From: Acidobacteriota bacterium
Lineage (GTDB): Bacteria > Acidobacteriota > Polarisedimenticolia > QHYA01
Reading direction: 5' to 3'
Assembly (NCBI GenBank): GCA_003223995.1
Contig: QHYA01000177.1
Coordinates: 1-15,247 of the forward strand
DNA length: 15,247 nt
Under the pieces are notes generated by a model. It did not search any database and was not told where the DNA came from. It saw only the letters and a list, made by a program, of their open reading frames with translations. Shown in pieces: positions 1 to 6,365 of the stretch; position 1 is the stretch's first letter, and the number at the start of each line of letters is the position of its first letter. Position numbers and translations under genes: made by a program.

Positions 1-1
1 G

Positions 2-463
2 ATGCCCATCGCGGTCGGAGAAAAGGCCCCTGATTTCACGCTCAAGGGGCACGATGACAAGGAGTACAGGCTTTCGGATTTCAGGGGAAGGAACATCGTG
101 CTCGCCTTCTATCCTCTGGATTTCAGCCCCGTCTGCACAAAGGAGAACACCTGCTTCCGGGATGACCTGAAAATGTTCAACGGCCTCAACACGCAGGTGC
201 TGGGGATCAGCGTTGATTCGGTCTGGGCGCACAAGGCCTTCGCCCGGGAGCTGGGTGTGACCTATCCGCTTCTCGCCGACTTCCATCCCAAGGGCGAGAC
301 CGCCAGAAAATACGGACTCTACCTCGAGGACAAGGGGATCACGGCGCGAGCGACCGTCATCATCGACAGGGAGGGGATCGTCCGGCACGTCGAGATCTAC
401 GACATTCCGCAGCAACGGGACAACAAGAAGCTGCTGGAGACGCTGAAGAAGATCGCTGCCTGA
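2..463 (+). CDS. AhpE-like peroxiredoxin
   Basis: This is a thiol peroxidase of 153 aa with a thioredoxin fold (AhpC/TSA family). It should reduce hydrogen peroxide and organic peroxides in the cytoplasm. The peroxidatic site is P38-x3-S42-x2-C45, in which serine replaces the usual threonine of PxxxTxxC. R116, in the segment TARATVIIDREG, matches the conserved catalytic arginine. The length, the LLADFHPKG segment and the GI-x-R-x-T-x-I-D-R pattern resemble mycobacterial AhpE more than AhpC. A second cysteine, C51, lies six residues after C45 and could act as a resolving thiol; BCP proteins have a similar arrangement with a spacing of five. The ATG begins at the second base of the window, so its ribosome site and promoter are not visible. 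The start itself looks right because MPIAVGEKAPDF is a normal family N-terminus. Family call is firm; subfamily is inferred. Confidence 0.93.
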   Translation: MPIAVGEKAPDFTLKGHDDKEYRLSDFRGRNIVLAFYPLDFSPVCTKENTCFRDDLKMFNGLNTQVLGISVDSVWAHKAFARELGVTYPLLADFHPKGETARKYGLYLEDKGITARATVIIDREGIVRHVEIYDIPQQRDNKKLLETLKKIAA

Positions 464-528
464 TCCCCGGAAGCGGAACGGCATGACATCCACGGGCCGA
501 GCGGGGAAAAAAGGCCGGGAAAGAACTA

Positions 529-568
529 AGCGAAGCGCCCTGCGAGACATTCGGCGGGGCGCTTCGCT
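529..568 (+). terminator. Perfect 12-bp inverted repeat downstream of peroxiredoxin
   Basis: AGCGAAGCGCCC (529-540) pairs exactly with GGGCGCTTCGCT (557-568) around a 16-base loop, 66 bases after the peroxiredoxin stop. No T-tract follows, so it is a stable 3' hairpin rather than a textbook intrinsic terminator. It could protect the transcript end or form part of a 3' UTR or small RNA with the next hairpin. Confidence 0.5.
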
Positions 569-578
569 CGCCGGTAGC

Positions 579-645
579 GGGAGTCACCTGGGGGGAGCCA
601 TCTCGGGGTCTGGCTTACAGGTGGTCCCTTTTCCTTGTTCTTTTA
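579..645 (+). terminator. Intrinsic terminator with nested stem and T-rich tail
   Basis: The outer stem is GGGA (579-582) with TCCC (625-628). The middle stem is CACCTG (585-590) with CAGGTG (618-623). The inner stem is AGCCA (596-600) with TGGCT (611-615), closing a 10-base loop. The stem base runs straight into TTTTCCTTGTTCTTTTAT (629-646). Stem plus T-rich tail is the pattern of a Rho-independent terminator for plus-strand transcription from the peroxiredoxin gene, or from a short RNA lying between 464 and 645. Confidence 0.65.
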
Positions 646-910
646 TACGCCCACCCGGCACACTTCGTCAGCCCTTGCCGATCGATCTTGTCTCAGCAGT
701 GATACTTGTTTCTTCTAGATCTGGAACGGAGGCAGGGGCTTCGTGACGTTCGCATTGTCCGGTGGCCAGCTCCTCATGACGATCCCGAAATCACACGCTG
801 CCCAATGCCGCCGCCTCCCGGCGCCTCGCCAAACCCACTGGATATCCGGAAGTGGCGTCGCGGAGTATCCAGCAGGTCACGTTGCTGCCAGAGGTGTGGG
901 CCTGACCGCC
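646..910. other. Intergenic stretch with no recognised gene
   Basis: I see no credible coding region here: the open frames are short, lack ribosome sites and do not resemble any family I know. There is a small inverted repeat, CCACT (835-839) with AGTGG (851-855), around GGATATCC. No tRNA-like T-arm or other RNA signature was found by eye. It is probably upstream spacer of the nrdJ control region. Confidence 0.5.
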
Positions 911-916
911 ACAGGG

Positions 917-947
917 TTATCCACAGGCAATCCACAGGCATTCCACC
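917..947 (+). promoter_or_regulatory. DnaA-box-like cluster, 11-bp period
   Basis: TTATCCACA (917-925) is an exact consensus DnaA box. It is followed at 11-bp steps by CAATCCACA (928-936), with two mismatches, and CATTCCACC (939-947), with three. One helical turn between elements would place DnaA protomers on the same DNA face. The cluster ends seven bases before the first NrdR box, so DnaA control of nrdJ is plausible. Three boxes of falling quality, with no adjacent AT-rich unwinding region and no dnaA/dnaN/gyrB genes, argue against a replication origin. Confidence 0.6.
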
Positions 948-953
948 GCTTTT

Positions 954-969
954 GCACAAAATGCTGCGA
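954..969 (+). promoter_or_regulatory. NrdR box 1 (weaker half of pair)
   Basis: GCACAAAATGCTGCGA matches 10 of 16 positions of the NrdR-box consensus ACACWATATATWGTGT, keeping the left CAC-W-A and the TG-x-G on the right. Alone it would be weak. It is called because it lies exactly 31 bp upstream of a much better box, and NrdR sites normally occur as pairs about three helical turns apart. Confidence 0.55.
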
Positions 970-984
970 CTCACCGGCGAATGA

Positions 985-1000
985 CCCCTATATTTTGTGT
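985..1000 (+). promoter_or_regulatory. NrdR box 2 (strong)
   Basis: CCCCTATATTTTGTGT matches 13 of 16 positions of ACACWATATATWGTGT. The site encloses TATATT (989-994), a good -10 hexamer, so a bound repressor would block RNA polymerase there. NrdR is the zinc-finger/ATP-cone repressor of ribonucleotide reductase genes, and finding its site pair upstream of nrdJ supports both calls. Confidence 0.75.
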
Positions 1001-1009
1001 TCGCAGCCC

Positions 1010-1039
1010 TTGACAAGCCCCTTTCTGCAGGGCTAGTCT
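1010..1039 (+). promoter_or_regulatory. Candidate nrdJ promoter (TTGACA, weak -10)
   Basis: TTGACA (1010-1015) is a perfect -35 hexamer. An 18-base spacer leads to TAGTCT (1034-1039), a poor -10 matching three of six positions. An alternative -10, TATATT (989-994), lies inside NrdR box 2 but has no recognisable -35. Either would give a long nrdJ leader of roughly 160-210 bases. A transcription start map would decide which is used. Confidence 0.45.
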
Positions 1040-1061
1040 GAAAGGGGCAGGAGACGCTGCC
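1017..1061 (+). other. Two overlapping leader hairpins; second resembles a B12 box
   Basis: GCCCCTTTC (1017-1025) pairs perfectly with GAAAGGGGC (1040-1048). GGCAG (1046-1050) pairs perfectly with CTGCC (1057-1061). The two stems share bases 1046-1048, so they cannot both form completely. The second, GGCAGGAGACGCTGCC, resembles the cobalamin-riboswitch B12 box AGYCAGGAGACCTGCC with one extra base. I do not see the other conserved aptamer segments, so I do not call a riboswitch. Confidence 0.35.
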
Positions 1062-1206
1062 ACTCGGTCGCGGAGTTCCGCAGAGGGGGGCTTCCCAACC
1101 GGGCCGTGAGGGTGGCTTCTGCCATGGGCACCATCGGTCGAACGTAGAGATCGGAAGCTAGCAGCCGCTATTAGCAAACAAGAACACTCGAAAAGGAGAG
1201 GCTCTC

Positions 1207-4206
1207 ATGCTCGAACCGCAGGCGCAGCCCTCGGAGTCTTTGCGCTCGCCGAAGACAGGGCCCGGCGGCCTTCGTCCGGCCGAGAGCAGCGGTCTGTCCT
1301 TTCCCCGCCTGCACACCCGTCCAGGGGTCGATCCCTTCGACGAAATCGAGTGGGAAACGCGCTCCGCCCTGATCACCAACGAGAAGGGAGAGACGGTCTT
1401 CGAGCAGAAGGACGTCGAGGTCCCGAAGCCCTGGTCGCAACTGGCCACGAACATCGTCGTCCAGAAATACTTTCGGGGGACACTGGGGACGCTCGAGCGA
1501 GAGCACTCCATCAGGCAACTCGTCGGACGGGTCTCGCGCACCATCGCCGGATGGGGTCGGAAGGACGGCTATTTCGCCACGGACGGGGACGCCGATGCCT
1601 TCGAGGCCGAATTGGTGCATCTGCTCCTCCATCAGAAGATGTCCTTCAACAGCCCTGTCTGGTTCAACGTCGGGATCGAGCCTCGCCCCCAAGCATCAGC
1701 ATGCTTCATCAACTCGGTCCAGGACACGATGCAGTCGATCCTCGATCTGGCGAAAACGGAGGGGATGCTCTTCAAGTACGGCTCCGGCACGGGCTCCAAC
1801 CTTTCGACCATCCGCTCCTCCAAGGAGAGGCTCGCGGGCGGGGGGACCGCCTCCGGACCGGTCTCGTTCATGCGCGGTTACGACGCCTTCGCCGGGGTGA
1901 TCAAGAGCGGCGGGAAGACCAGGCGCGCCGCGAAGATGGTCGTCCTCAACGTGGACCATCCCGACATCCTGGAATTCATCAACTGCAAGGCAAGCGAGGA
2001 GAAGAGGGCCTGGGCGCTGATCCATGCCGGATACGATCCGGGCTTCAACGTCCCGGGAGGCGCCTACGATTCGGTTTTCTTCCAGAACGCCAACCATTCC
2101 GTCCGCGTCACCGACGAGTTCATGCGGGCCGTGATCGACGATGGCGACTGGCAGCTCAAAGCGGTCACCACGGGCCGGCCCGTGACAGCGGTCCGGGCGC
2201 GCGCGATCATGAAGGCGATCTGCGAGGCGGCCTGGTTCTGCGGCGATCCGGGGCTCCAGTTCGACACGACCGTCAACGACTGGAATCCGGTGATCAGCAC
2301 GGCGAGGATCAACGCCTCGAACCCTTGCAGCGAATACATGTTCATAGACGATTCCGCGTGCAATCTGGCCAGCCTCAACCTGATGAAATTTCGGCGGGCC
2401 GAGGACGGGGAGTTCGACGTGGAAGCGTTCCGCCATGCCGTCGATACGACGATCCTGGCCCAGGAGATCATCGTCGACAACGCCTCCTACCCGACCGCCC
2501 CGATCGAGAGGAACTCCCATGACTACCGGCCGCTAGGGCTCGGCTATGCCAACTTGGGAGCGCTATTGATGGCCCGCGGCCTTCCTTACGACTCCGACGA
2601 GGGGCGGGCGTACGCGGCGGTGATCACCGCGCTGATGTGCGGCGAGGCGTATGCCGAGTCGGCCCGGATCGCCGAGAAGATCAGCGCTTTTGCCGGCTAC
2701 GCCTGCAACCGCGACGCCTTCCTCAGGGTCATCGGCAAGCACCGGGCGGCCGCGCATGTTCTCCCGGACGGCCTCACGCCTCGGCCGCTGCTGTCGGCGG
2801 CGCGAGGGGCGTGGGACGAGGCCCTTTCACTTGGCAAGGCCCACGGCTACCGGAACGCGCAAGTGACCGTGCTGGCGCCCACCGGTACGATCGCCTTCAT
2901 GATGGATTGCGACACGACCGGGATCGAGCCCGACATCTCGCTGGTCAAGTACAAGAAGCTCGTCGGCGGCGGCCTGCTGAAGATCGTCAACAACACCGTC
3001 CCACTGGCCCTGAACCGGCTCGGCTACTCCCGCTCGGAGATCGAGGCGATTTGCGACCACATCGACCGGCAGGGGACCATCGAAGAGGCTCCAGGACTGA
3101 AGGAGGGGCACCTGTCGATTTTCGACTGCGCCTTCAGCGGGTCCGGCAAGCGCTCGATCCACTACTCGGGACACATCCGGATGATGGGGGCGGTCCAGCC
3201 GTTTCTGTCCGGCGCCATCTCGAAGACCGTGAACCTTCCCGAACACTCGCAGGTCGAGGAGATCGAGAAGACCTTCATCGAGGGCTGGCAGCTCGGCCTG
3301 AAGGCGATCGCGCTCTACCGCGACGGCTGCAAGCGCAGCCAGCCGCTCTCCAGCCAGCCGGGCAAGAAGGATGAAGAGGCCCTCCGCCCAGAGCCGCCTC
3401 GCCCGCTGCGCCGGCGGCTGCCGGACGAGAGGCAGTCGATCACCCACAAGTTTTCCATCGCCGGCCACGAGGGTTACATCACCGTCGGCATGTACGAGGA
3501 CGGAACGCCAGGTGAGATCTTCGTCACGATGGCCAAACAGGGATCAGTTGTCTCCGGGCTGATGGATTCCTTCGCCACGGCGATCTCTCTGACACTGCAG
3601 TACGGCGTCCCCTTGAGGGTGCTCTGCGACAAGTTCAGCCACTCCCGCTTCGAGCCCGCAGGGATCACGAACAACCCCGAGATCCTCTTTGCCAAGTCGA
3701 TCACGGACTACATCTTCCGCTGGCTGGCGCTGAAGTTCCTTCCGCCGGACCAGGCGGCCGAGATTACCGGCCACCCCCCGGCCCGCGAGGCGGCGGAGGA
3801 AGACCCCGGCGAGGGCGCCGGCCTCGAGCCAGGCCGGACAGGGGATCCGGAGGAAAGCCGTGGCCCTTCCGGCCCGGCCCACTCCGCCAAGCCTGCGGCC
3901 GGCGTGAAGGCCGCGACGCGCGAGGATCGCCCCCGTGCGGCAGCGGGGTCGCCGGGTTCGACCCGCGTCGCATCCAGCGGACCGAAGGGGGTAATGCCGG
4001 GATGGGCCCCTTCGCCGCAAGACTTGACCCCTCCGACCAAGGGGAACGGTCATTCGGGCGGCAGGGCCTCGATCGAGCAGCACGAGAAGCGGATCTATTC
4101 CTCCATGGCGGATGCGCCTCCCTGCCATGAATGCGGCGAAATCATGATCCGCAACGGTTCCTGCTACGCGTGCATCAACTGCGGTGCCACCAGCGGCTGC
4201 TCATGA
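1207..4206 (+). CDS. nrdJ: Cobalamin-dependent (class II) ribonucleotide reductase NrdJ
   Basis: NrdJ (999 aa) reduces ribonucleotides to deoxyribonucleotides using adenosylcobalamin to make the active-site thiyl radical, so it needs no oxygen. The family N-terminus (WSQLATNIVVQKYFRG) is at about 76-91. The substrate segment FNSPVWFN is at 147-154. The active-site redox pair is C166 and C385. The catalytic triad N372-C374-E376 lies in NPCSE, and the APTGT loop is at 557-561. A TSCPD-type domain spans about 745-820. A C-terminal cysteine cluster (C973, C976, C986, C989, C992, C998) fits the CxxC tail that re-reduces the active site. The start ATG has AAGGAGAG eight to nine bases upstream. Residues about 855-965 are a Pro/Ala/Gly/Arg-rich linker. 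NrdR and DnaA boxes precede the gene, and the stop overlaps the next start (ATGA). No key residue is missing. Confidence 0.97.
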   Translation: MLEPQAQPSESLRSPKTGPGGLRPAESSGLSFPRLHTRPGVDPFDEIEWETRSALITNEKGETVFEQKDVEVPKPWSQLATNIVVQKYFRGTLGTLEREHSIRQLVGRVSRTIAGWGRKDGYFATDGDADAFEAELVHLLLHQKMSFNSPVWFNVGIEPRPQASACFINSVQDTMQSILDLAKTEGMLFKYGSGTGSNLSTIRSSKERLAGGGTASGPVSFMRGYDAFAGVIKSGGKTRRAAKMVVLNVDHPDILEFINCKASEEKRAWALIHAGYDPGFNVPGGAYDSVFFQNANHSVRVTDEFMRAVIDDGDWQLKAVTTGRPVTAVRARAIMKAICEAAWFCGDPGLQFDTTVNDWNPVISTARINASNPCSEYMFIDDSACNLASLNLMKFRRAEDGEFDVEAFRHAVDTTILAQEIIVDNASYPTAPIERNSHDYRPLGLGYANLGALLMARGLPYDSDEGRAYAAVITALMCGEAYAESARIAEKISAFAGYACNRDAFLRVIGKHRAAAHVLPDGLTPRPLLSAARGAWDEALSLGKAHGYRNAQVTVLAPTGTIAFMMDCDTTGIEPDISLVKYKKLVGGGLLKIVNNTVPLALNRLGYSRSEIEAICDHIDRQGTIEEAPGLKEGHLSIFDCAFSGSGKRSIHYSGHIRMMGAVQPFLSGAISKTVNLPEHSQVEEIEKTFIEGWQLGLKAIALYRDGCKRSQPLSSQPGKKDEEALRPEPPRPLRRRLPDERQSITHKFSIAGHEGYITVGMYEDGTPGEIFVTMAKQGSVVSGLMDSFATAISLTLQYGVPLRVLCDKFSHSRFEPAGITNNPEILFAKSITDYIFRWLALKFLPPDQAAEITGHPPAREAAEEDPGEGAGLEPGRTGDPEESRGPSGPAHSAKPAAGVKAATREDRPRAAAGSPGSTRVASSGPKGVMPGWAPSPQDLTPPTKGNGHSGGRASIEQHEKRIYSSMADAPPCHECGEIMIRNGSCYACINCGATSGCS

Positions 4207-4607
4207 TGCTCGATACAGCCAGTAGTCCTCGAAGAAGCGGATTGTCGGCGCGAGCACCGGGCGTTCGAGTGCAAGCTCAAGCGGAACTCGCGAAAGCCAT
4301 TCGGGCCGCCGTGCTCGAACGGGACGGTGGCGTCTGTGTCTACTGCGGCGAGTCCGACGAAAACGGAAGGCTCATTGTTGAGCTGGTCGTTCCCGTTTCG
4401 CGCGGCGGAAGGCCGACATGGCCGAACCTCCAAGCCGCCTGCGCCTCTTGCCACGAGGAAAAGGGGACGCTCACCGCCTTCGAGTACTCGCTCTACCTTT
4501 TCGAGACGCGCCTGCAAGAGACGCTGGCCAAGCTCAGTGCTCCATCCCGGAAATACGGTGTCGCAGCGAGGGGGCCGAGACGCGCCGCCGCCAAGGCACG
4601 CGACTGA
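4203..4607 (+). CDS. Small HNH-family protein lacking the motif histidine
   Basis: This 134-aa protein has one HNH/zinc-binding fold in its middle. The family pattern is clear: C45-x2-C48, the strand and loop LIVELVVPVSRGG at 57-69, W73-P-N75-L, then C80-x2-C83-H84-E-E-K. Most relatives read D-H before the hydrophobic-P segment; here it is E60-L61, so the first (metal/general-base) histidine is a leucine codon (CTG). The zinc cysteines and central asparagine remain. A helix-rich stretch (94-112) and a basic tail follow. The start ATG overlaps the nrdJ stop (ATGA); a second ATG follows at once, and I see no good ribosome site, so translation is probably coupled to nrdJ. It is either an inactivated nuclease or a DNA/RNA-binding protein built on the HNH scaffold. 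Fold call is good; catalytic status is inferred. Confidence 0.82.
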   Translation: MMLDTASSPRRSGLSARAPGVRVQAQAELAKAIRAAVLERDGGVCVYCGESDENGRLIVELVVPVSRGGRPTWPNLQAACASCHEEKGTLTAFEYSLYLFETRLQETLAKLSAPSRKYGVAARGPRRAAAKARD

Positions 4608-4643
4608 GGAATCCGGTAGAACCCACTCGTCGTCCTGACCTTG

Positions 4644-4673
4644 CTCGTCAGCCGCGGCCATCGGCTTGACGAG
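4644..4673 (+). terminator. Hairpin terminator after the nrdJ-HNH unit
   Basis: CTCGTCAGCC (4644-4653) pairs with GGCTTGACGAG (4663-4673), ten base pairs with one bulged T and a nine-base loop. It sits 36 bases after the HNH stop. The sequence after it (TTCGCTCTCC) is only mildly T/C-rich, so the terminator call is moderate. Confidence 0.5.
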
Positions 4674-4739
4674 TTCGCTCTCCTCGCTGGCGCGGCCGCC
4701 AATCGTCCGCCTAGATCCCACCTCGCCGCCGACTCGCGC

Positions 4740-4753
4740 TACACTTGCCCGGC
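4740..4753 (+). promoter_or_regulatory. Candidate -10 element for a leaderless RluA-family mRNA
   Basis: TACACT (4740-4745) stands eight bases before the ATG at 4754, placing the expected transcription start at or next to the start codon. No Shine-Dalgarno sequence precedes that ATG, which fits leaderless translation. There is no -35 hexamer at the proper distance. A TTG at 4745 is an alternative start in the same frame. Confidence 0.35.
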
Positions 4754-6271
4754 ATGTTCCAGAGGGTCTTCGTCGTGCCGCCGGAGATGAAGGGGATCAC
4801 CGTCCAGGCGCTGATCCACAGGATGAGCGGATTTCCGCATTCCGTCTGCCAGGGGCTGATCGACGCCGGCTGCGTCCAAGTCGGGCGGCGAACGGCCGAG
4901 GACCATGCCGAGACGCTGGCCGCTGGCGCCAGAGTGGTCCTTCTTTACGATCCCCACACGCACTACCGCCCGCGCCCCCGTGCCCGACCTGGCGAGGGAT
5001 ACCGCGTCATCTACGAGGATCGGGACATGATCGTCGCGGACAAGGACGCGGGGCTTCTCTCGGTTCCCACACCGGACCTGGAAGCCCCTTCGCTCGCCGA
5101 ACGTCTCTTCGAGGCGCTTGCATCCCGGGGCTTGAAGAAACCCCAGCTCTACGCCGTCCACCGGCTGGACCGCCAGGTCTCCGGCCTTCTCGTGTTCGCG
5201 CGGTCTTTCGAGGCGCTGTGGGGGCTCGTTCCTCAGTTCGAAACGCACACCGCCAGGCGGCTCTACCTTGCCATCGCTGAAGGAGAGATCGAGGCCTCTT
5301 CGGGGACCGAACGCTCGCGGCTCGCAGCTCATCCCTCCTCGCGGCGCGTCAGGGTCGATCCGGATGAAGGAAAACCGGCCGTCACTCACTGGACCGTGCT
5401 CGAGAGATTCGACGGCGCGACGCTCTGCCGCGTCGAGCTGGAGACTGGCCGCAAGAACCAGATCAGGGTCCACTTCGCCGACATGGGGCATCCGCTGGTG
5501 GGAGACGAGAGGTACAGCCACCCGTCGCCTCTGCTGAGACGGGTCGCCCTCCACGCCGAGCTGCTCGAATTCGAGCATCCGGTACAGGGTGGACGCACCG
5601 CGTTTCGCTCGCCGTTGCCGGCCGACATGATGCGCCTCCTGCACCATCTTCGCGCTCGTGGCACGCTGGCCGATCCGACGCTTCGCCCGCTGTCGCCGGA
5701 GGCGGAGCGGGAGCTTGCGAGGATCGGGCTGGCCTCCGGAGCGACCGGCGTCGCGGCGGGGGAGACTCGGCCTGCTGCCGCTGCTGCCGGGGGCCAGAGG
5801 GAGGCTCCCCAGAGGAAAGAACCCACCGCGGTCAAACGACCCGAGGCTCCTGCCGGGAGAGCTGACCAGCGGGAAGGCGACCAGCCGGAGGCGCCTCCGG
5901 GGCACAGACACGCATGGCCAGGCAAAGGACCCGCTGCAAAGCCGCCCCAGGTTCGCTCCGAAAGGGATCTGCTTCGCGGCCGGTGGGCGAAGGGACATCG
6001 GCCGGTTCAGGGAAAGAAGGGGCCGCACCATGCCACGGAAGGCCGCCTCGCGGACCCGGGTTCGTGGATTTCGTGGGAACAGACAGGGGCGCGAGCAGTC
6101 CGAGCCGCCGGAGAAACGGACCGAACTTTCCAACGCACCAGCGAAACAGGCCGGGCGATCCGAAGGGCTCGCGAAGCAACCCGATGGTTCGGGCCCGACG
6201 AATCGGCGAGCACCGAAGTCTGCCTGGCTCCGCCGCCGCGAGCAGAAGAGGTACGACCCGTCGATCCCTGA
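4754..6271 (+). CDS. RluA-family pseudouridine synthase with long basic tail
   Basis: This enzyme should convert specific uridines in rRNA or tRNA to pseudouridine. In the 505-aa frame, residues 1-65 look like a degenerate S4-type RNA-binding region. The catalytic domain covers about 83-300. The active-site motif HRLDRQVSG carries D139, with valine where most relatives have threonine. LETGRKNQIRVHFADMGHPLVGD (229-251) is the second family signature. Typical RluA proteins have about 300-330 residues. Here 170-180 further residues, rich in Pro, Ala, Gly, Arg and Lys, follow. The catalytic part is certain. The tail is not: from about 6030 another frame has better codon-position statistics, so the true stop may differ or a frameshift may be present. 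Start: ATG 4754, with no ribosome site; TTG 4745 is possible. Which uridine is modified cannot be told from sequence. Confidence 0.88.
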   Translation: MFQRVFVVPPEMKGITVQALIHRMSGFPHSVCQGLIDAGCVQVGRRTAEDHAETLAAGARVVLLYDPHTHYRPRPRARPGEGYRVIYEDRDMIVADKDAGLLSVPTPDLEAPSLAERLFEALASRGLKKPQLYAVHRLDRQVSGLLVFARSFEALWGLVPQFETHTARRLYLAIAEGEIEASSGTERSRLAAHPSSRRVRVDPDEGKPAVTHWTVLERFDGATLCRVELETGRKNQIRVHFADMGHPLVGDERYSHPSPLLRRVALHAELLEFEHPVQGGRTAFRSPLPADMMRLLHHLRARGTLADPTLRPLSPEAERELARIGLASGATGVAAGETRPAAAAAGGQREAPQRKEPTAVKRPEAPAGRADQREGDQPEAPPGHRHAWPGKGPAAKPPQVRSERDLLRGRWAKGHRPVQGKKGPHHATEGRLADPGSWISWEQTGARAVRAAGETDRTFQRTSETGRAIRRAREATRWFGPDESASTEVCLAPPPRAEEVRPVDP

Positions 6272-6317
6272 ATGGGTCAAGCGGCGCATGGGCCTCAAAC
6301 CTCCGAGATCGAAGTGA
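6030..6317 (+). CDS. Small basic protein, or shifted C-terminus of the pseudouridine synthase
   Basis: I do not recognise a family. This 95-aa frame overlaps the end of the pseudouridine synthase frame and ends in a segment that looks like real protein (KRYDPSIPEWVKRRMGLKPP). It is rich in Arg, Lys, Pro and Ser. AAGGGG stands seven bases before the ATG. By hand count 27 of 95 codons end in A or T (about 72% GC3), and GC falls in the order third, first, second position, as expected for coding. In the same region the competing frame has only about 61% GC3, its lowest position. This frame stays open upstream to 5658. It could therefore be a separate gene or the displaced C-terminus of the upstream enzyme after a frameshift. 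Confidence 0.45.
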   Translation: MPRKAASRTRVRGFRGNRQGREQSEPPEKRTELSNAPAKQAGRSEGLAKQPDGSGPTNRRAPKSAWLRRREQKRYDPSIPEWVKRRMGLKPPRSK

Positions 6318-6365
6318 TTCCATCAAGTGGCTGACGCGCCCCGCGGCGCGAGTGGAGAAAAACTC

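Noticed and set aside
917..1000. Chromosomal replication origin
   Set aside because: Only one exact DnaA box and two weak copies, no AT-rich unwinding region, and no dnaA, dnaN, gyrB or parAB nearby. The adjacent NrdR boxes explain the site better as gene regulation.
483..1036. Several short open frames in the region before nrdJ
   Set aside because: They lack ribosome sites, have compositions typical of random GC-rich translation, and overlap the hairpins and regulatory boxes.
1124..1147. Eight-codon upstream ORF (ATG to TAG) in the nrdJ leader
   Set aside because: No ribosome site and no repeated regulatory codons; short frames like this arise by chance.
1017..1206. Full cobalamin riboswitch upstream of nrdJ
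   Set aside because: Only a partial B12-box-like hairpin was found, with an inserted base and in the wrong part of the leader. The other conserved aptamer segments are not visible.
1696..2520. Long minus-strand open frame opposite nrdJ (also 3544-4128 and 10419-11480 opposite other genes)
   Set aside because: These are mirror frames of strongly conserved plus-strand genes, a common effect of high GC content, and they show no family motifs.
4131..4202. Upstream start for the HNH protein inside nrdJ
   Set aside because: It would add 24 residues read from the nrdJ cysteine-tail codons in another frame, with no family similarity. The ATGA overlap start is the normal arrangement.
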